A DNA stretch of 64,000 nucleotides from CAVZVZ01 sp963778895 (GCA_963778895.1 CAVZVZ010000002.1:620001-684000), one strand, 5' to 3'. Numbered from the stretch's first letter, positions 48,017 to 61,805 are shown. A program made the numbers and translations. The notes: generated by a model from the letters alone, not told the origin.

Positions 48017-48505
48017 TCATGCGGCGAGAGAGCGCTGGCCGATCTGCAGGACCGCTCCGACGACACCGACGTAGACGACGACGACGAGCGCATCGGCAAT
48101 CGTCGGCCGTACGGGTGCAACGTCGCGAGCGCGGCTATCGCGAGCACGGCCCATGGCGGCGTTGCGGGCGATCGCCAACCACGACAGCGGTTGGGCTGAC
48201 GCCGCGCCGAAGCACGCGCAGGGCGCCACGACCCCAGCGCGCAAACGCGTGACGATGAACGTCGAGAAGAACGCGAGAAGCATCAGCGTGGCGATGCCGC
48301 CGACGGCGGGCACGACGATGAGGAGGACCGCGGCCGCGAACTCGGGCAGCGGCACGAGTCGAGCGGCCGACTCGGGGTTCGGCACGCCGAGTTGCTGGAA
48401 CGACCGGCGGGTCTCGTCGGGAGCGATCGCTTTGGCAACGGCCGCGATGATCAACAGCGCGGCGAGGACGAGCGCGGCGGCGTAGCCGAGCCCCGCGAGC
48501 GTCAC
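48017..48505 (-). CDS. MauE-like membrane protein
   Basis: Protein of about 162 residues with four hydrophobic segments and the MauE/DoxX-like signature RLRAGVVAPCACFGA, whose two Cys are close together. MauE proteins help disulphide formation during methylamine dehydrogenase maturation, and many actinobacterial members supply vitamin-K-epoxide-type or thioredoxin-linked redox functions. GTG 48505 lies almost at the gltB stop (48507), so the two genes are coupled. No mau gene is nearby, so the role here is open. Confidence 0.75.
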   Translation of the reverse strand: MTLAGLGYAAALVLAALLIIAAVAKAIAPDETRRSFQQLGVPNPESAARLVPLPEFAAAVLLIVVPAVGGIATLMLLAFFSTFIVTRLRAGVVAPCACFGAASAQPLSWLAIARNAAMGRARDSRARDVAPVRPTIADALVVVVYVGVVGAVLQIGQRSLAA

Positions 48506-48506
48506 G

Positions 48507-52969
<4,463 letters not shown>

Positions 52970-53011
52970 GGGTGCGTCCTTTGCGCGCGACAAACCGACT
53001 AGAGAAGTAGC

Positions 53012-53701
53012 GTGCCGGACGATCGGGGACGTCTTCGCCAGCGCTTCGCTGCGGCGGTGAGGAACGCGGCGCCTTTGCCCAAGAGCCCCGAGGCGGCTCC
53101 GCCGAACTTTACCCGGCGTTTCCGCTACCTGACTCTCGGATTCTTCGTGACCGCGGCACTTGTGGCCGCGACGGTCACGCTCGGCGCGTGTTCGAACGAC
53201 GCCGTCAATCGTGACGAGGCGATCCAGCGGGTCGTCGACGAGGGCGACGGGCGCGTCACCGAGGAACAGGCCGGCTGCTACGTCGACCGCGTGCTCGACG
53301 AGATCGGGCCGGCCCCACTTCGTCCGGGGGCCACCATTCCCCCCGAGCAGATCGCTCGCCTGACCACGATCCGCGTCGACTGCATCGGCCTCGCCAACGT
53401 CGGCGCCGATTCGCCCGGTCCGGGGACGGTGGTGCCGCCCGAGGGAGGCCTGCCCGGGCCGAAGAAGAAGGGCGACGATGCCACGCTCGACGCCCTCTGG
53501 GATCAGTGCGCGGCCGGTTTCGGCCAGGCCTGCGATGACCTGTTCGACAAGGCCGGGCTCGGCACCGACTACGAGGCCTTCGGCGCGAGCTGCGGTCAAC
53601 GCACCCGTGAAGACCCGTGCGCGGCCGTGTATCCGTCCCCGGGAGTCACGCTGCCGTCACCCGCGCAAGCCTCGACCACGGTGCCGCCGGCCTCGCCGTA
53701 G
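53012..53701 (+). CDS. Secreted lipoprotein of unknown function
   Basis: Protein of 229 residues starting at GTG 53012. A long basic N-terminus precedes a hydrophobic run and lipobox (ALVAATVTLGACSND), so the mature protein is lipid-anchored. The domain after it contains EAIQRVVDEGDGRVTEEQAG and several Cys (AGCYVDRVLDEIG, IRVDCIGLANV, WDQCAAGFGQACDDLFD). These could make disulphides, as in other DUF-type envelope proteins. A second, related lipoprotein follows. It is divergent from gltB. The function is unknown. Confidence 0.75.
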   Translation: MPDDRGRLRQRFAAAVRNAAPLPKSPEAAPPNFTRRFRYLTLGFFVTAALVAATVTLGACSNDAVNRDEAIQRVVDEGDGRVTEEQAGCYVDRVLDEIGPAPLRPGATIPPEQIARLTTIRVDCIGLANVGADSPGPGTVVPPEGGLPGPKKKGDDATLDALWDQCAAGFGQACDDLFDKAGLGTDYEAFGASCGQRTREDPCAAVYPSPGVTLPSPAQASTTVPPASP

Positions 53702-53728
53702 TGACCCGGTAGTGTCGCTTTCCATGCG

Positions 53729-54052
53729 TTGTTCCGGTTCGTTGGTCGGCTGTGTCGCTCGCGCGTCCTCGTGGTCGCGGGCTCGTTGACTGCTTGCTCC
53801 GAGTGACAGCGACCCGAAGCTGACCAACGACGAGGCGGTCAGTCGCCTGGTCGAAGCAGGGCTATACGCCGGAGTCGGCGCAGTGCTTGATCGACGGCGC
53901 GACGCAACAGAACGTCGATGTGCTCGACGTTCCTGGCTCGGGACAAGTACACCCAGCACGAAATCGACGTCATCGACTCGGTCGGTTCGTATTGCATCGA
54001 GCACTACGGGTCCACGGGAACATCGCTACCGGAGCACGGCACTACCACCTGA
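53729..54052 (+). pseudogene. Broken paralogue of the lipoprotein at 53012
   Basis: A lipoprotein can be read in pieces across three frames. A signal peptide and lipobox (RVLVVAGSLTACS) come first. Then KLTNDEAVSRLVEAG, YTPESAQCLIDGATQQNVDV and ARDKYTQHEIDVIDSVGSYC follow, ending with TGA at 54050. Frame changes lie near 53801, 53860 and 53930. The order and content (NDEAVSRLVEAG against NRDEAIQRVVDEG) show it is a tandem copy of the gene before it, about 107 residues long. Either it is a true pseudogene or the indels are assembly errors; the motif conservation favours errors. Confidence 0.6.
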
Positions 54053-54064
54053 TCGGTCAGCGTC

Positions 54065-54886
54065 TCAGACTGCGTTTCCGTTCGCGTCGCACAACGTGGG
54101 TAGTTCGAGTCCGAGTGCACTGATCGTCTCGTCCATGTGGACCAGCGTCTCCTCCATGGCGGTGGGCTTCAGACTGCCGGAGCCCGGACTGTACGGATAG
54201 TCGAGGAACCGAACGACGAGCAGTCCCGAGACGAGCATGGCAGTGACCGCACCTACGAGAACCGCTTGAACGAACGCGCCCTCACCGCGGTCGGCGAACA
54301 AGAACACGAAGCCCCATACGACCGCCGCGCTCAGCATCAGCACGAACCACAGGGGAGTGGGGATCACGCCTTCCTCACCGAGCGAGCGTTCCTGTCTCGC
54401 TTCCTCGCGATCAGATCGCTGGTCGAGCCATTTGGCGTAAGCGGCCTGCTCTGCGGGCGTCACCGGGTCGACGTCTTTCAGCGTGAGGAAGAGCTTGCTG
54501 TCCCACGAATTGATGCCGAGCGTGTGGCCCTGCCTCATCTGTGGCCAGTCCTGATAGACGACCGATCGCGCGTAGCACTGGAGCTCCGCGCTCAGCTCCT
54601 CGCGTTCGGCCGCCGGCAGCAGCTGAGCGGTCTCGAACTGCTGGGTCACGATCTGGGCCTCCAGCTCCGCATTCGAGCTCGAGTTGTCGTAGCTCTCGAA
54701 GGCGAACAGGACGACGAACGCGAACAGCACGGCAAAGAACGTGGCCAGGATGGTGAACACGCCCGACGCGCGGCTTGTGTCGCCGAAATGCCCGCCGTGT
54801 GGTGACCAGCGGCGGACGATCAGCAGGGCGACGATCGACGCGGCCGAAGCCACGATCACGATCACGGTTGCCCAGAAGAGGTTCAT
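54065..54886 (-). CDS. DUF4239-like membrane protein
   Basis: Protein of 273 residues with two N-terminal helices (FWATVIVIVASAASIVALLI, TILATFFAVLFAFVVLFAF) and two C-terminal ones (VLMLSAAVVWGFVFLFAD, AVLVGAVTAMLVSGLLVV). A soluble, Glu-rich middle lies between (ELEAQIVTQQFETAQLLPAA). This layout is that of bestrophin-like DUF4239 proteins. ATG 54886 begins at the first helix, and a GTG a few codons upstream is possible. It converges with the broken lipoprotein. The function is unknown. Confidence 0.7.
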   Translation of the reverse strand: MNLFWATVIVIVASAASIVALLIVRRWSPHGGHFGDTSRASGVFTILATFFAVLFAFVVLFAFESYDNSSSNAELEAQIVTQQFETAQLLPAAEREELSAELQCYARSVVYQDWPQMRQGHTLGINSWDSKLFLTLKDVDPVTPAEQAAYAKWLDQRSDREEARQERSLGEEGVIPTPLWFVLMLSAAVVWGFVFLFADRGEGAFVQAVLVGAVTAMLVSGLLVVRFLDYPYSPGSGSLKPTAMEETLVHMDETISALGLELPTLCDANGNAV

Positions 54887-54950
54887 CGCGCGAACCCACG
54901 TGCCGCCGACATCGTGCTGACCGTAATCGCTTAGAGGCCGAGCCGTTAGG

Positions 54951-55929
54951 TCAGTCGAGGTCGGGCCACGCGGGCCGGCGGCGGCGCTTCGGTCCTCGCT
55001 CACCGAGTGCCCACGTTCGCCGCCACGCACCTTCTTCCGGACCTTGCAACTGCGGTGTCGTGCCGTCGTGCGCACGCTGACGGGCTTGCCACCAGTCGGT
55101 AGCCGCCTCATCACCGAGCTCGGCGACGGCTTGTTCGATGCGAACCGCGAACTTGCGCGAGTCCTCGCCGTCCTCCGGATGCATCGGCCAGCCGAAGGTG
55201 ACGGTGGTGGCGGACGGCTGGGGCAGCGACTTGCCCTTCCGCAGGATGCGTCCGGTGCCTTCCACGTGAATGGGAACGACGGGCACGCCGCACCGAGCGG
55301 ACAGGTAGGCCGCGCCGCCTCGGAACGGCTGGCCCCAGCCGTCGGGGCTGCGGCCCCCTTCCGGGAAGATCAACATGCTCCAGCCCTCGTCGATCAGCTC
55401 GGCCGCTTGGTCGGCGGATCGCCGGTTCACCTTGGCCCGCTCGATCGGGATTGCGCCGATGACCAGCGCCGAGAGCGTGCTCGTGACCCGGTTGCCGAAG
55501 AAGTAGTCGGCCGCCGCCCCGATGACGATGTGATGACGCCACGGTTCGGGGATCAGCGACAGCAGCAGTGGGGTGTCGAGGTGGCTGTGGTGGTTCGCCG
55601 CGAACACCACCGAGCCTTCGATGCCGTCGAGTCGGTCGAGGCCGTAGACCTCGGGCGCCGCCAACGCGCCGAGCGCGGGACGCACGACGCCCTCGACGAG
55701 CAGCACCCGCGCGGCTCGGGCGGGGTACGACCGAGCCCACTCGGTGTCGTAGTTCGCCCCCACCTTGCTCTCGGCGTCGAGCGGTTCGACCCCACCGGGC
55801 ACCGTTGGCGGGCTGAGCGGGAAACGGGAGGCGACGCATCAACTGTGCGGCGGTGGGTCGCGCCATGCGCAGCGCCATCCCGCCGTTCACTGGCAGCCGC
55901 TTCTTCAGCTTGGCCACCTTCTCTTTCAT
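54951..55929 (-). CDS. 1-acylglycerol-3-phosphate acyltransferase (PlsC-type), one frame break
   Basis: Lipid acyltransferase of about 325 residues. The catalytic motif is VVFAANHHSHLDTPLLLSLI (NHxxxxD). Motif III is seen in SMLIFPEGGRSPDGWGQPF, and later PVVPIHVEGTGRILRKGK. It would add an acyl chain to lysophosphatidate or a related acceptor. ATG 55929 overlaps the LarA-like stop (ATGA), so the two are coupled. Near 55830 the frame must shift by one base to join MKEKVAKLKKRLPVNGG and AAQLMRRLP to GGVEPLDAESKVGANYD. It is the last gene of the four-gene operon. Confidence 0.85.
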
Positions 55930-57524
55930 GTCACGTCGGCCATGAGGATCGGTGGGTTGTGCAGGTGGGTGATGCTCGCGTCGCGTCCCACGACATCGCT
56001 GGCCATCTCGAGCGCGTCTTGCAACGTCGAGGCTGGACGGAAACCCAATCGCCGAACGGCTCGCGTGTCGCCGCCCACGATGATCACCTGCCCGAGGTGT
56101 TGCAACGCGTGGGCGCCCCAGTACCACATGTAGAACGGGTGGACGCCGTGGTACGCGTACGACGTGCGGTACAGGTGCCGGTACCACTCATCGTTCGCGA
56201 ATTGCTCCTCGTACTTGCTCTCGATCTCCATGGGATCGGTCGTCTCGGCGAGTACCTGCTCGAAGAAGTCGATGTAGCTCGGGTGGTGGACCGGATGGAA
56301 CTCCCACGGGGTGGGGTGGCTCAGGATCAACACGCCGCCCTCGCGCACCGGCGGTCGGCCGCGGTAGAGATTGAAGAAGTAGCCGAGACCGAGGCACATC
56401 ACCAGAATCGGGTTCATGATCGAGTTGACGTTGTACGGGCAGATGTAGGGCAGCCCCATCGTCAGGATGTCGGTCTGGCCCTCGACCGGCACGAGGTGCT
56501 GTTCGTAGACGTGTGAGGTCGTCACTTCGTGCACGGCTTCGACTTCGCCGGCTTGCACCGAGGTCATGGCATGCGGCGCTTTCCACGACTGGAAGATCTG
56601 CCGGCGACGCTTGGCCGGCACCCGATCGAGGCCTTTCTGCATCGCGAGGAACGAGACGCGGTCGCGGGCAGACCATTCCCACTCGCGCTTTTGCAGCACG
56701 CTCATGGGTCCATCGGTGCCGAACACGTCGTTGTTCATCGTGGTCTCGATCTGGAAGACCTTCACGCCGGCATCGGTGAGCACCTTGCCCATGCGCCAGT
56801 TCGACGAGTGCAGCTCGCTGCTGTGCCGATCCATGAACGAGCGACTGTGCTGCATCGTCTGCACGTTGTGGTGATGACGCAGGCTGCGATAGCTGGAGAG
56901 CCCGGTGGCCGTGCTCTTCCAGCCGCCGTCCATCGCGACCAGGTTGATGTTGACGTAGATGATCAAATCGCTCTCGGCGGCACGCTTGTTGATCTCGACC
57001 TCTTCGCCCTTGTCGGTGTTGCCGAGGAAGGCGAGGTTGTCCGGATCTTCGGCGTCGTGGTTGTAGAGCAGGCCGTGCGGAGCGAAGGCGTCGTAGACAC
57101 GATCGCCGACCGCGTGCCGAAGCTCGCTCTCGGTCATGCGTCGGTGCAGGGCGAGCGCGGCGATGAGGTGGACGTCGTCGACGCCCGCAGCGGCGGCCAT
57201 GTCGAGCACCTGCTCGATGACGCGCTGGCGGATGTCGGGTCGCTTCATGGGCGGCAACGGAAGCGAGATGTCGTCGAACGCGATCGTCAGCTTCATTCCC
57301 GGCCGCAACAACGCGGGGAGCGGATCGGAGTCACCGATCGGGTTGAGCAACGCGTGGCGGATTGCGCCTTCGGGGTTGCTCAGCGGCTCCAGCGGCTCGG
57401 CCGGATAGATGACGCGCGAGCGGCCCGCGGGCAGCCTCTCGAGCCGGAATTGCTCGCCGTGGTGGAACAAGATCGGCGGCGTCGACCGATCGACCTCCAA
57501 GACGAACCCCGGTCGGGTGGTCAC
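55926..57524 (-). CDS. LarA-family (nickel-pincer) racemase-like protein
   Basis: Protein of 532 residues with the LarA N-terminal domain (LTIAFDDISLPLPPMKRPDI, HLIAALALHRRMTESELRH, LLYNHDAEDPDNLAFLGNTD, GEEVEINKRAAESDLIIYVN). It also has candidate catalytic or cofactor-near His (SLRHHHNVQTMQHS) that match the lactate racemase layout. LarA racemases use a nickel-pincer NAD derivative made by LarB, LarC and LarE; none is in this window. GTG 57524 overlaps the MDR stop (GTGA), and AAGGAAAGGA precedes it. The operon of lipid enzymes suggests the substrate is a hydroxy-acid or hydroxyacyl lipid precursor rather than lactate, which is speculation. Confidence 0.75.
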   Translation of the reverse strand: MTTRPGFVLEVDRSTPPILFHHGEQFRLERLPAGRSRVIYPAEPLEPLSNPEGAIRHALLNPIGDSDPLPALLRPGMKLTIAFDDISLPLPPMKRPDIRQRVIEQVLDMAAAAGVDDVHLIAALALHRRMTESELRHAVGDRVYDAFAPHGLLYNHDAEDPDNLAFLGNTDKGEEVEINKRAAESDLIIYVNINLVAMDGGWKSTATGLSSYRSLRHHHNVQTMQHSRSFMDRHSSELHSSNWRMGKVLTDAGVKVFQIETTMNNDVFGTDGPMSVLQKREWEWSARDRVSFLAMQKGLDRVPAKRRRQIFQSWKAPHAMTSVQAGEVEAVHEVTTSHVYEQHLVPVEGQTDILTMGLPYICPYNVNSIMNPILVMCLGLGYFFNLYRGRPPVREGGVLILSHPTPWEFHPVHHPSYIDFFEQVLAETTDPMEIESKYEEQFANDEWYRHLYRTSYAYHGVHPFYMWYWGAHALQHLGQVIIVGGDTRAVRRLGFRPASTLQDALEMASDVVGRDASITHLHNPPILMADVT

Positions 57525-58729
57525 AAGCGCGTCCTTTCCTTCTCTGCGGTGAGATCGAATGCCACGCGAACGGCGCCTCGCGCACCAGCGTTGGCGGCGT
57601 GCGTGATGGCTTCGGCGAATCGACCCAGCGGGTAACGAGCCGACACGAGTCGTCCGAGGTCGGCGGCTTCGACGAGCTCGAAAGCCAAGTCGAACGTGCG
57701 TCGTTGCGTCCCGTCGTCCAGGGATTCGGTCCCGTACGCGTACGCGCCGACGAGCTCGACCTCGCGTTGCCACAGGCCGGTGAGATCCACGTGCACGTGT
57801 CCGGGCATTCCGACCATCGTGATGCGACCGCCGGGCTTCACGACCCGCAGTCCCTCGGAGATGCTCTGCTCGCTGCCGACGCAGTCGATGACGTGCTCCG
57901 CACCGCCCGTGAGTCGGACGATGTCACCGTCGCCCAGCGCCAGTGTTCCGGTGACCCGACGGACGGCCCGCGCGACTTCATCGGGTCCGACGATCACATC
58001 GGCACCGAGAGTTCGGGCCAGCTCGCGCTGCACGGGATGTTTGGCCACGGCGATCACCCGGCCGGCACTGGTGAATCGGCGAATGGCAGCGAGGGCGAGC
58101 AGCCCGAGTGCGCCCGAGCCGAGTACGACCACGGTGTCGCCTTCCGCGATGCCGGCACGGAGCACGCCGTGGATCGCGCACGCGGTGGGCTCGACGATCA
58201 CGGCCGCTTCGTCGTCGAGCGCTTCGGGAACGGCGTGCAGTTGGCTTTCGTGCGCCACCATCAGCGTCGACCAGCCACCGCCGGTGTCGCAGCAGAAGCC
58301 ACTTTGCAGTCCCGGTTCGAGGTCGCCGAACGCGATGCGCTCGCATGCGCCCAGGTCGCCCCGTGCGCACGCCGCGCACGTCGGTTCGATGCCGCGTGAC
58401 ACACAGCCGAGTACCGGTTCGAGCACGACGCGGCTCTCGCCGTCGGTGCCGTCGATGTCGGCCACGACTTCGTGTCCGGGTACGAACGGGAACGAGACGA
58501 TCGGTTCGAAGTAGCGCGACGAGTGCCCATCGATCGTGCTGAGGTCGCTGCCGCAGATGCCGGCCAACCGGGGCTTGATGTATTGCCAGCCGGGGCCTGG
58601 AAGCTCGGGCGGATCGACGTCGCGCAACTTGAGCGGGCCGACTTTGGCGCCCCCGCCCGGCTTGACGCGGGCCGCCGCAGTGGCGGCCGCGTAGCGCGGG
58701 ATGTTGCGCTCGAAGCGCAGTGCTTTCAT
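57521..58729 (-). CDS. Zinc-containing alcohol dehydrogenase-like MDR
   Basis: Medium-chain dehydrogenase of 402 residues. The catalytic zinc site is implied by LAGICGSDLST and FPFVPGHEVVADIDG. The structural zinc Cys are in VLGCVSRGIEPTCAACARGD-LGAC. The cofactor-binding region has VVVLGSGALGLLALAAIRR. It is likely to interconvert an aldehyde or ketone and an alcohol with NAD(P)(H). Start ATG 58729, but a 17-bp tandem copy makes a second ATG at 58746. It is downstream of the FAR-HAD gene and overlaps the LarA-like gene by GTGA. Confidence 0.88.
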   Translation of the reverse strand: MKALRFERNIPRYAAATAAARVKPGGGAKVGPLKLRDVDPPELPGPGWQYIKPRLAGICGSDLSTIDGHSSRYFEPIVSFPFVPGHEVVADIDGTDGESRVVLEPVLGCVSRGIEPTCAACARGDLGACERIAFGDLEPGLQSGFCCDTGGGWSTLMVAHESQLHAVPEALDDEAAVIVEPTACAIHGVLRAGIAEGDTVVVLGSGALGLLALAAIRRFTSAGRVIAVAKHPVQRELARTLGADVIVGPDEVARAVRRVTGTLALGDGDIVRLTGGAEHVIDCVGSEQSISEGLRVVKPGGRITMVGMPGHVHVDLTGLWQREVELVGAYAYGTESLDDGTQRRTFDLAFELVEAADLGRLVSARYPLGRFAEAITHAANAGARGAVRVAFDLTAEKERTRL

Positions 58730-58755
58730 CGGTAGAGGGCTTTCATCGGTAGAGC
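58722..58755. repeat. 17-bp tandem duplication around the MDR start codon
   Basis: GCTTTCATCGGTAGAGG (58722-58738) and GCTTTCATCGGTAGAGC (58739-58755) are adjacent, and a third partial copy GCTTTCAAGAG follows at 58756. On the minus strand each full copy starts ATGAAAGC. The upstream copy would encode only MKALYR before a stop, while the downstream one starts the MDR. It fills the gap between the FAR-HAD and MDR genes. Confidence 0.85.
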
Positions 58756-58759
58756 GCTT

Positions 58760-61118
58760 TCAAGAGACCCGCCCCGGGACGAGGGGATTGGCCAGGCCGC
58801 CCTTGCGCCGCCGCCGTGCGCCGATGGGAACGAGTGGGCTGCTGCCGCCCTCGGCCTTGCTCCACTGTTCGACGAGCCACCCACGTTTGCGGGCCAGCGC
58901 GGCGAGGCGCGTCTCGGGGTTGACTGCGACAGGGAAGCCGACGATGTCGAGCATGGGTAGGTCGCTGGTGGAGTCGGCGTAGGCGACCGACTCGCGCAGG
59001 TCGAGATCGTGCAACTCCGCGTAGTCCATCATCGCTTGGGCCCGGCTCTCGCCTGTCGGCGGCACCTCGAGTAGCTCACCCGTGTACACGCCGTTCTCGG
59101 TGGACATCTCGGCGCACACGATGTCGTCGAACAGCGGACGGATGGGGTCGACCACGAAGTTCAACGCGCCGGTGATCAACACCGTGCGATGACCGAGGCG
59201 ACGGTGCTCCCGCACGCGACGGATAGCGGCGGGGAACGACTTGGCGAGGATCAAGGCCGAGAACATCTCGGCGGCGTCCTCGTCGAGTTGTTCGACGGGC
59301 GCGCCGTCGTAGCGGCGGTAGAAGAAGCGCAGGAAGTCCGAGCGATCCTTGCGGTCGAGCGCGAGCAAGGACGGCGCTTCGGCCAGCGTCTTCAGCACGA
59401 ACCGCAATCGATCGTCAGCTGGTAGCCGCCGGGTGGCCAGCCACGAGTACGAGGCAACGACGTTCGAGGCGATCAGTGTGTTCTCGAGGTCGAAGGCGGC
59501 CAGGTGACGATCGGGCGAGAGCACCTGGCGTCGAAGTCGGGTGTCGCGGGCCTCGCCGGTGCGTCCACCCGGGGTAGTGCGCACGCGAGCGTGATCGACG
59601 ACCGATGGGAGGTGGATGTTGCTCACGTACTCGTCCCAGTCGATCACCGCGGGATCGAAGCAGAACTCGTTCTGGTCTTCGCGGGGGAGTGAGTCCCACA
59701 GCTCGAGCAGGCGATCGACGCCGTAGATGGCTTCGCATTCGGCGTAGGCGCCGTAGAGCTCGACGTAGGCGAGGGCGCGCTCGGCCTCTTCGCGCTTCTC
59801 CTCGAGCGTCGCGTTCCACTCCGCTTGCTTGCCCCGCAGTGGCAAGGGTCTGAAGCACTCGCTCGGTGCGTTCGAGCGTGTTCTTGGCTCGCGTCAACTG
59901 TCCTTGCACGCGGCCGCGGCCAGGGAACGACCACTTCTTCACCACGATCGGCTGGCCGGCCGCGTCGTACAACGGGTGTTCGCTGAACCAGCCGTGCACC
60001 AGCTCGACCAGGCGGCGGTAGCGCAACGGGTTCCGCGAGCCCGAGGCGACCTGCACGACCTTCGGCTCGGGCTGCGGCCCTTCGGCGGCCGTCGCGATGA
60101 TGGCTGCGGCCACGAGGTCGACGGGAATGACGTCGACGACGCCTTCCGGCACACCCGGGAACTCCTTCAGCAACCCCCGGGCGTAGGAGATGATCACCGG
60201 CTCGGCCATGCGGAAGCCGCGTATCCAGCCGGGGCGGGGCTCGGCGAGCGACGACTCGATGATCGACGGGCGCACGATGCTCACCGGTACGTCGCCGCGT
60301 GATTCGATCAGGGCGCGTTCGCCGAGGGCCTTCGTGTAGGCGTAGGCATCGGGCCATCCGAGCGAGGTCGCACGCGAACGGCCGGACTCGACCATGCGAT
60401 CGGCCACCCACCGAGCGCGCAGCTGCTCGGTCTTCTCGGAGAGGAGCGGACCACCGGGTGCACCCAGTTCGGCCCGCGCTCGCTTGCGGAACTCTTCGAG
60501 CTTTTCGGGGGTTCGGCTCTCGGCTTCGGCATCGCGGCGAGCGCGGCGAGCGCCGTCGCGTTCCTTGCGCCAGTCGACGTCGACGAAGAACGGGCTCTCG
60601 TGCACGAGCTGCTCGGGCGCGCGGCCCCGGCGGTTGCCGGCGACATAACAGGTCGACACGGCAACGAGGTGCGGCGTGACACCGAGGTCGTGCAACGTCA
60701 GGGCGATGCGCATCGGTCCGAGCATGTTGACTTCGACCGCGCCGTCGAGCGGGGAGTCGAACGCGACCGTGGCCGCCGAGTGAATGACAGTGTCGCAAGA
60801 GGCCAACGCGGCGCGGCCTTCGTCGTCGAGGCCGAGGCCATCGGTACCGACGTCGCCCGGAATGGCCCGCACTCGGCGAGCGGTCATCTCGGCGAAGCCC
60901 TCTTTGCCCAGGTCGGCGCGCAGCCGGTCGAAGGCGTCGTTCTTCAGGATCTCGCGCTGCACCCGCTGGTCGACCGACGAGCGCTTGCCCGGGCGGACGA
61001 GCAGCACGATCTCGCAGTCCGGCACCGACCGCAGCAGGCGCTCGAGCACGGCGGTGCCCAAGAAGCCGGTGGAGCCGGTGAGGAAGAGCCGCTTGCCAGC
61101 CAGCGCTTCACGAATCAC
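58760..61118 (-). CDS. Fatty acyl-CoA reductase / HAD hydrolase fusion, one frame break
   Basis: Fusion protein of about 785 residues. The N-terminal Rossmann domain of the FAR/male-sterility type (about 1-350) has LFLTGSTGFLGTAVLERLLR, VIHSAATVAFDSPLDG, AVSTCYVAGNRRGRAPEQLV and the catalytic YAYTKALGERALIE. A FAR C-terminal region (AECEAIYGVDRLLELWDSL) and a HAD-IB domain (AFDLENTLIASNVVASYSW, AYADSTSDLPMLDIVG) follow. The frame changes near 59845. Such proteins reduce acyl-CoA to aldehyde or alcohol; the HAD part may remove a phosphate. GTG 61118 is divergent from TetR. First gene of a four-gene operon. Confidence 0.85.
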
Positions 61119-61129
61119 GCTTTACTGTC

Positions 61130-61141
61130 TACCATTTGGTA
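61130..61141. promoter_or_regulatory. TetR-type operator between the lipid operon and its regulator
   Basis: Inverted repeat TACCA-TT-TGGTA in the 24-bp gap between divergent GTG 61118 and GTG 61143. The short gap means both messages are nearly leaderless, and the box would cover both promoters. It is the obvious target of the adjacent TetR protein. Confidence 0.6.
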
Positions 61142-61142
61142 A

Positions 61143-61805
61143 GTGGCGGGGAAAGCAGCCAGCTCAGAGGACCTGAGCCCGACTCCTGAGGAGAAGCCGA
61201 GCACGCGGGATCGAGTGCTCTCGGTGGCGCTGGCATCCTTCGGTACGGCCGGCTTCGAGGCCACCTCGCTCGACCAGATCGCGGCCGAGCTGGGCGTGCG
61301 CAAGCAAACCATCCTCTATTACTTCCCCACCAAGGCCGTGTTGCTCGACGCCGTCGTCGACCATGCCGCGACCGACCTCACCATTGCTCTGGAGGAGGCG
61401 GTCGCTCGAGCGGGTCCGAGCTTTGCGCGGGTCGAGGCCATCGTGCGATCGGTGTTCCGACTCGCGTTGCGTCGTCCCGAGTTACTCGGCTTGCTGCGCG
61501 AGGTGAGCCGACTCGGACCGCCGACCGCGACGCGGCTTGTCGAGGCCCTCGAACCGTTGGTGCAGCGCGCGACCGCGTTCCTGGCCGACGAGATGGATGC
61601 CGGTCGCATGCGCGAATGTGACGCGCGCTTGCTGTTGCTCTCCGTCTATTCGACGGTGATCGGTGTCGCGACCGAGGTCGAGGTGCTGCGCGCCGTGGGC
61701 ATCGAACCCACCTTGCGATCCACCACGATCCGGCGCCGCGAGCTACTCAACTTCCTGCGCTCGGCGCTGCTGGTCGAATCGCCAACCACGCTGGAGGTGT
61801 CATAG
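61143..61805 (+). CDS. TetR-family transcriptional regulator
   Basis: Protein of 220 residues. The N-terminal helix-turn-helix is clear (RDRVLSVALASFGTAGFEAT, SLDQIAAELGVRKQTILYYF, PTKAVLLDAVVDHA). The C-terminal ligand-binding part is helical with an Arg-rich segment LRRPELLGLLREVSRL. It starts at GTG 61143, just after its likely operator at 61130-61141. It is divergent from the FAR-HAD gene and very likely represses that operon. The ligand might be a long-chain acyl-CoA, as in other TetR repressors of lipid genes, but this is inference. Confidence 0.9.
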   Translation: MAGKAASSEDLSPTPEEKPSTRDRVLSVALASFGTAGFEATSLDQIAAELGVRKQTILYYFPTKAVLLDAVVDHAATDLTIALEEAVARAGPSFARVEAIVRSVFRLALRRPELLGLLREVSRLGPPTATRLVEALEPLVQRATAFLADEMDAGRMRECDARLLLLSVYSTVIGVATEVEVLRAVGIEPTLRSTTIRRRELLNFLRSALLVESPTTLEVS

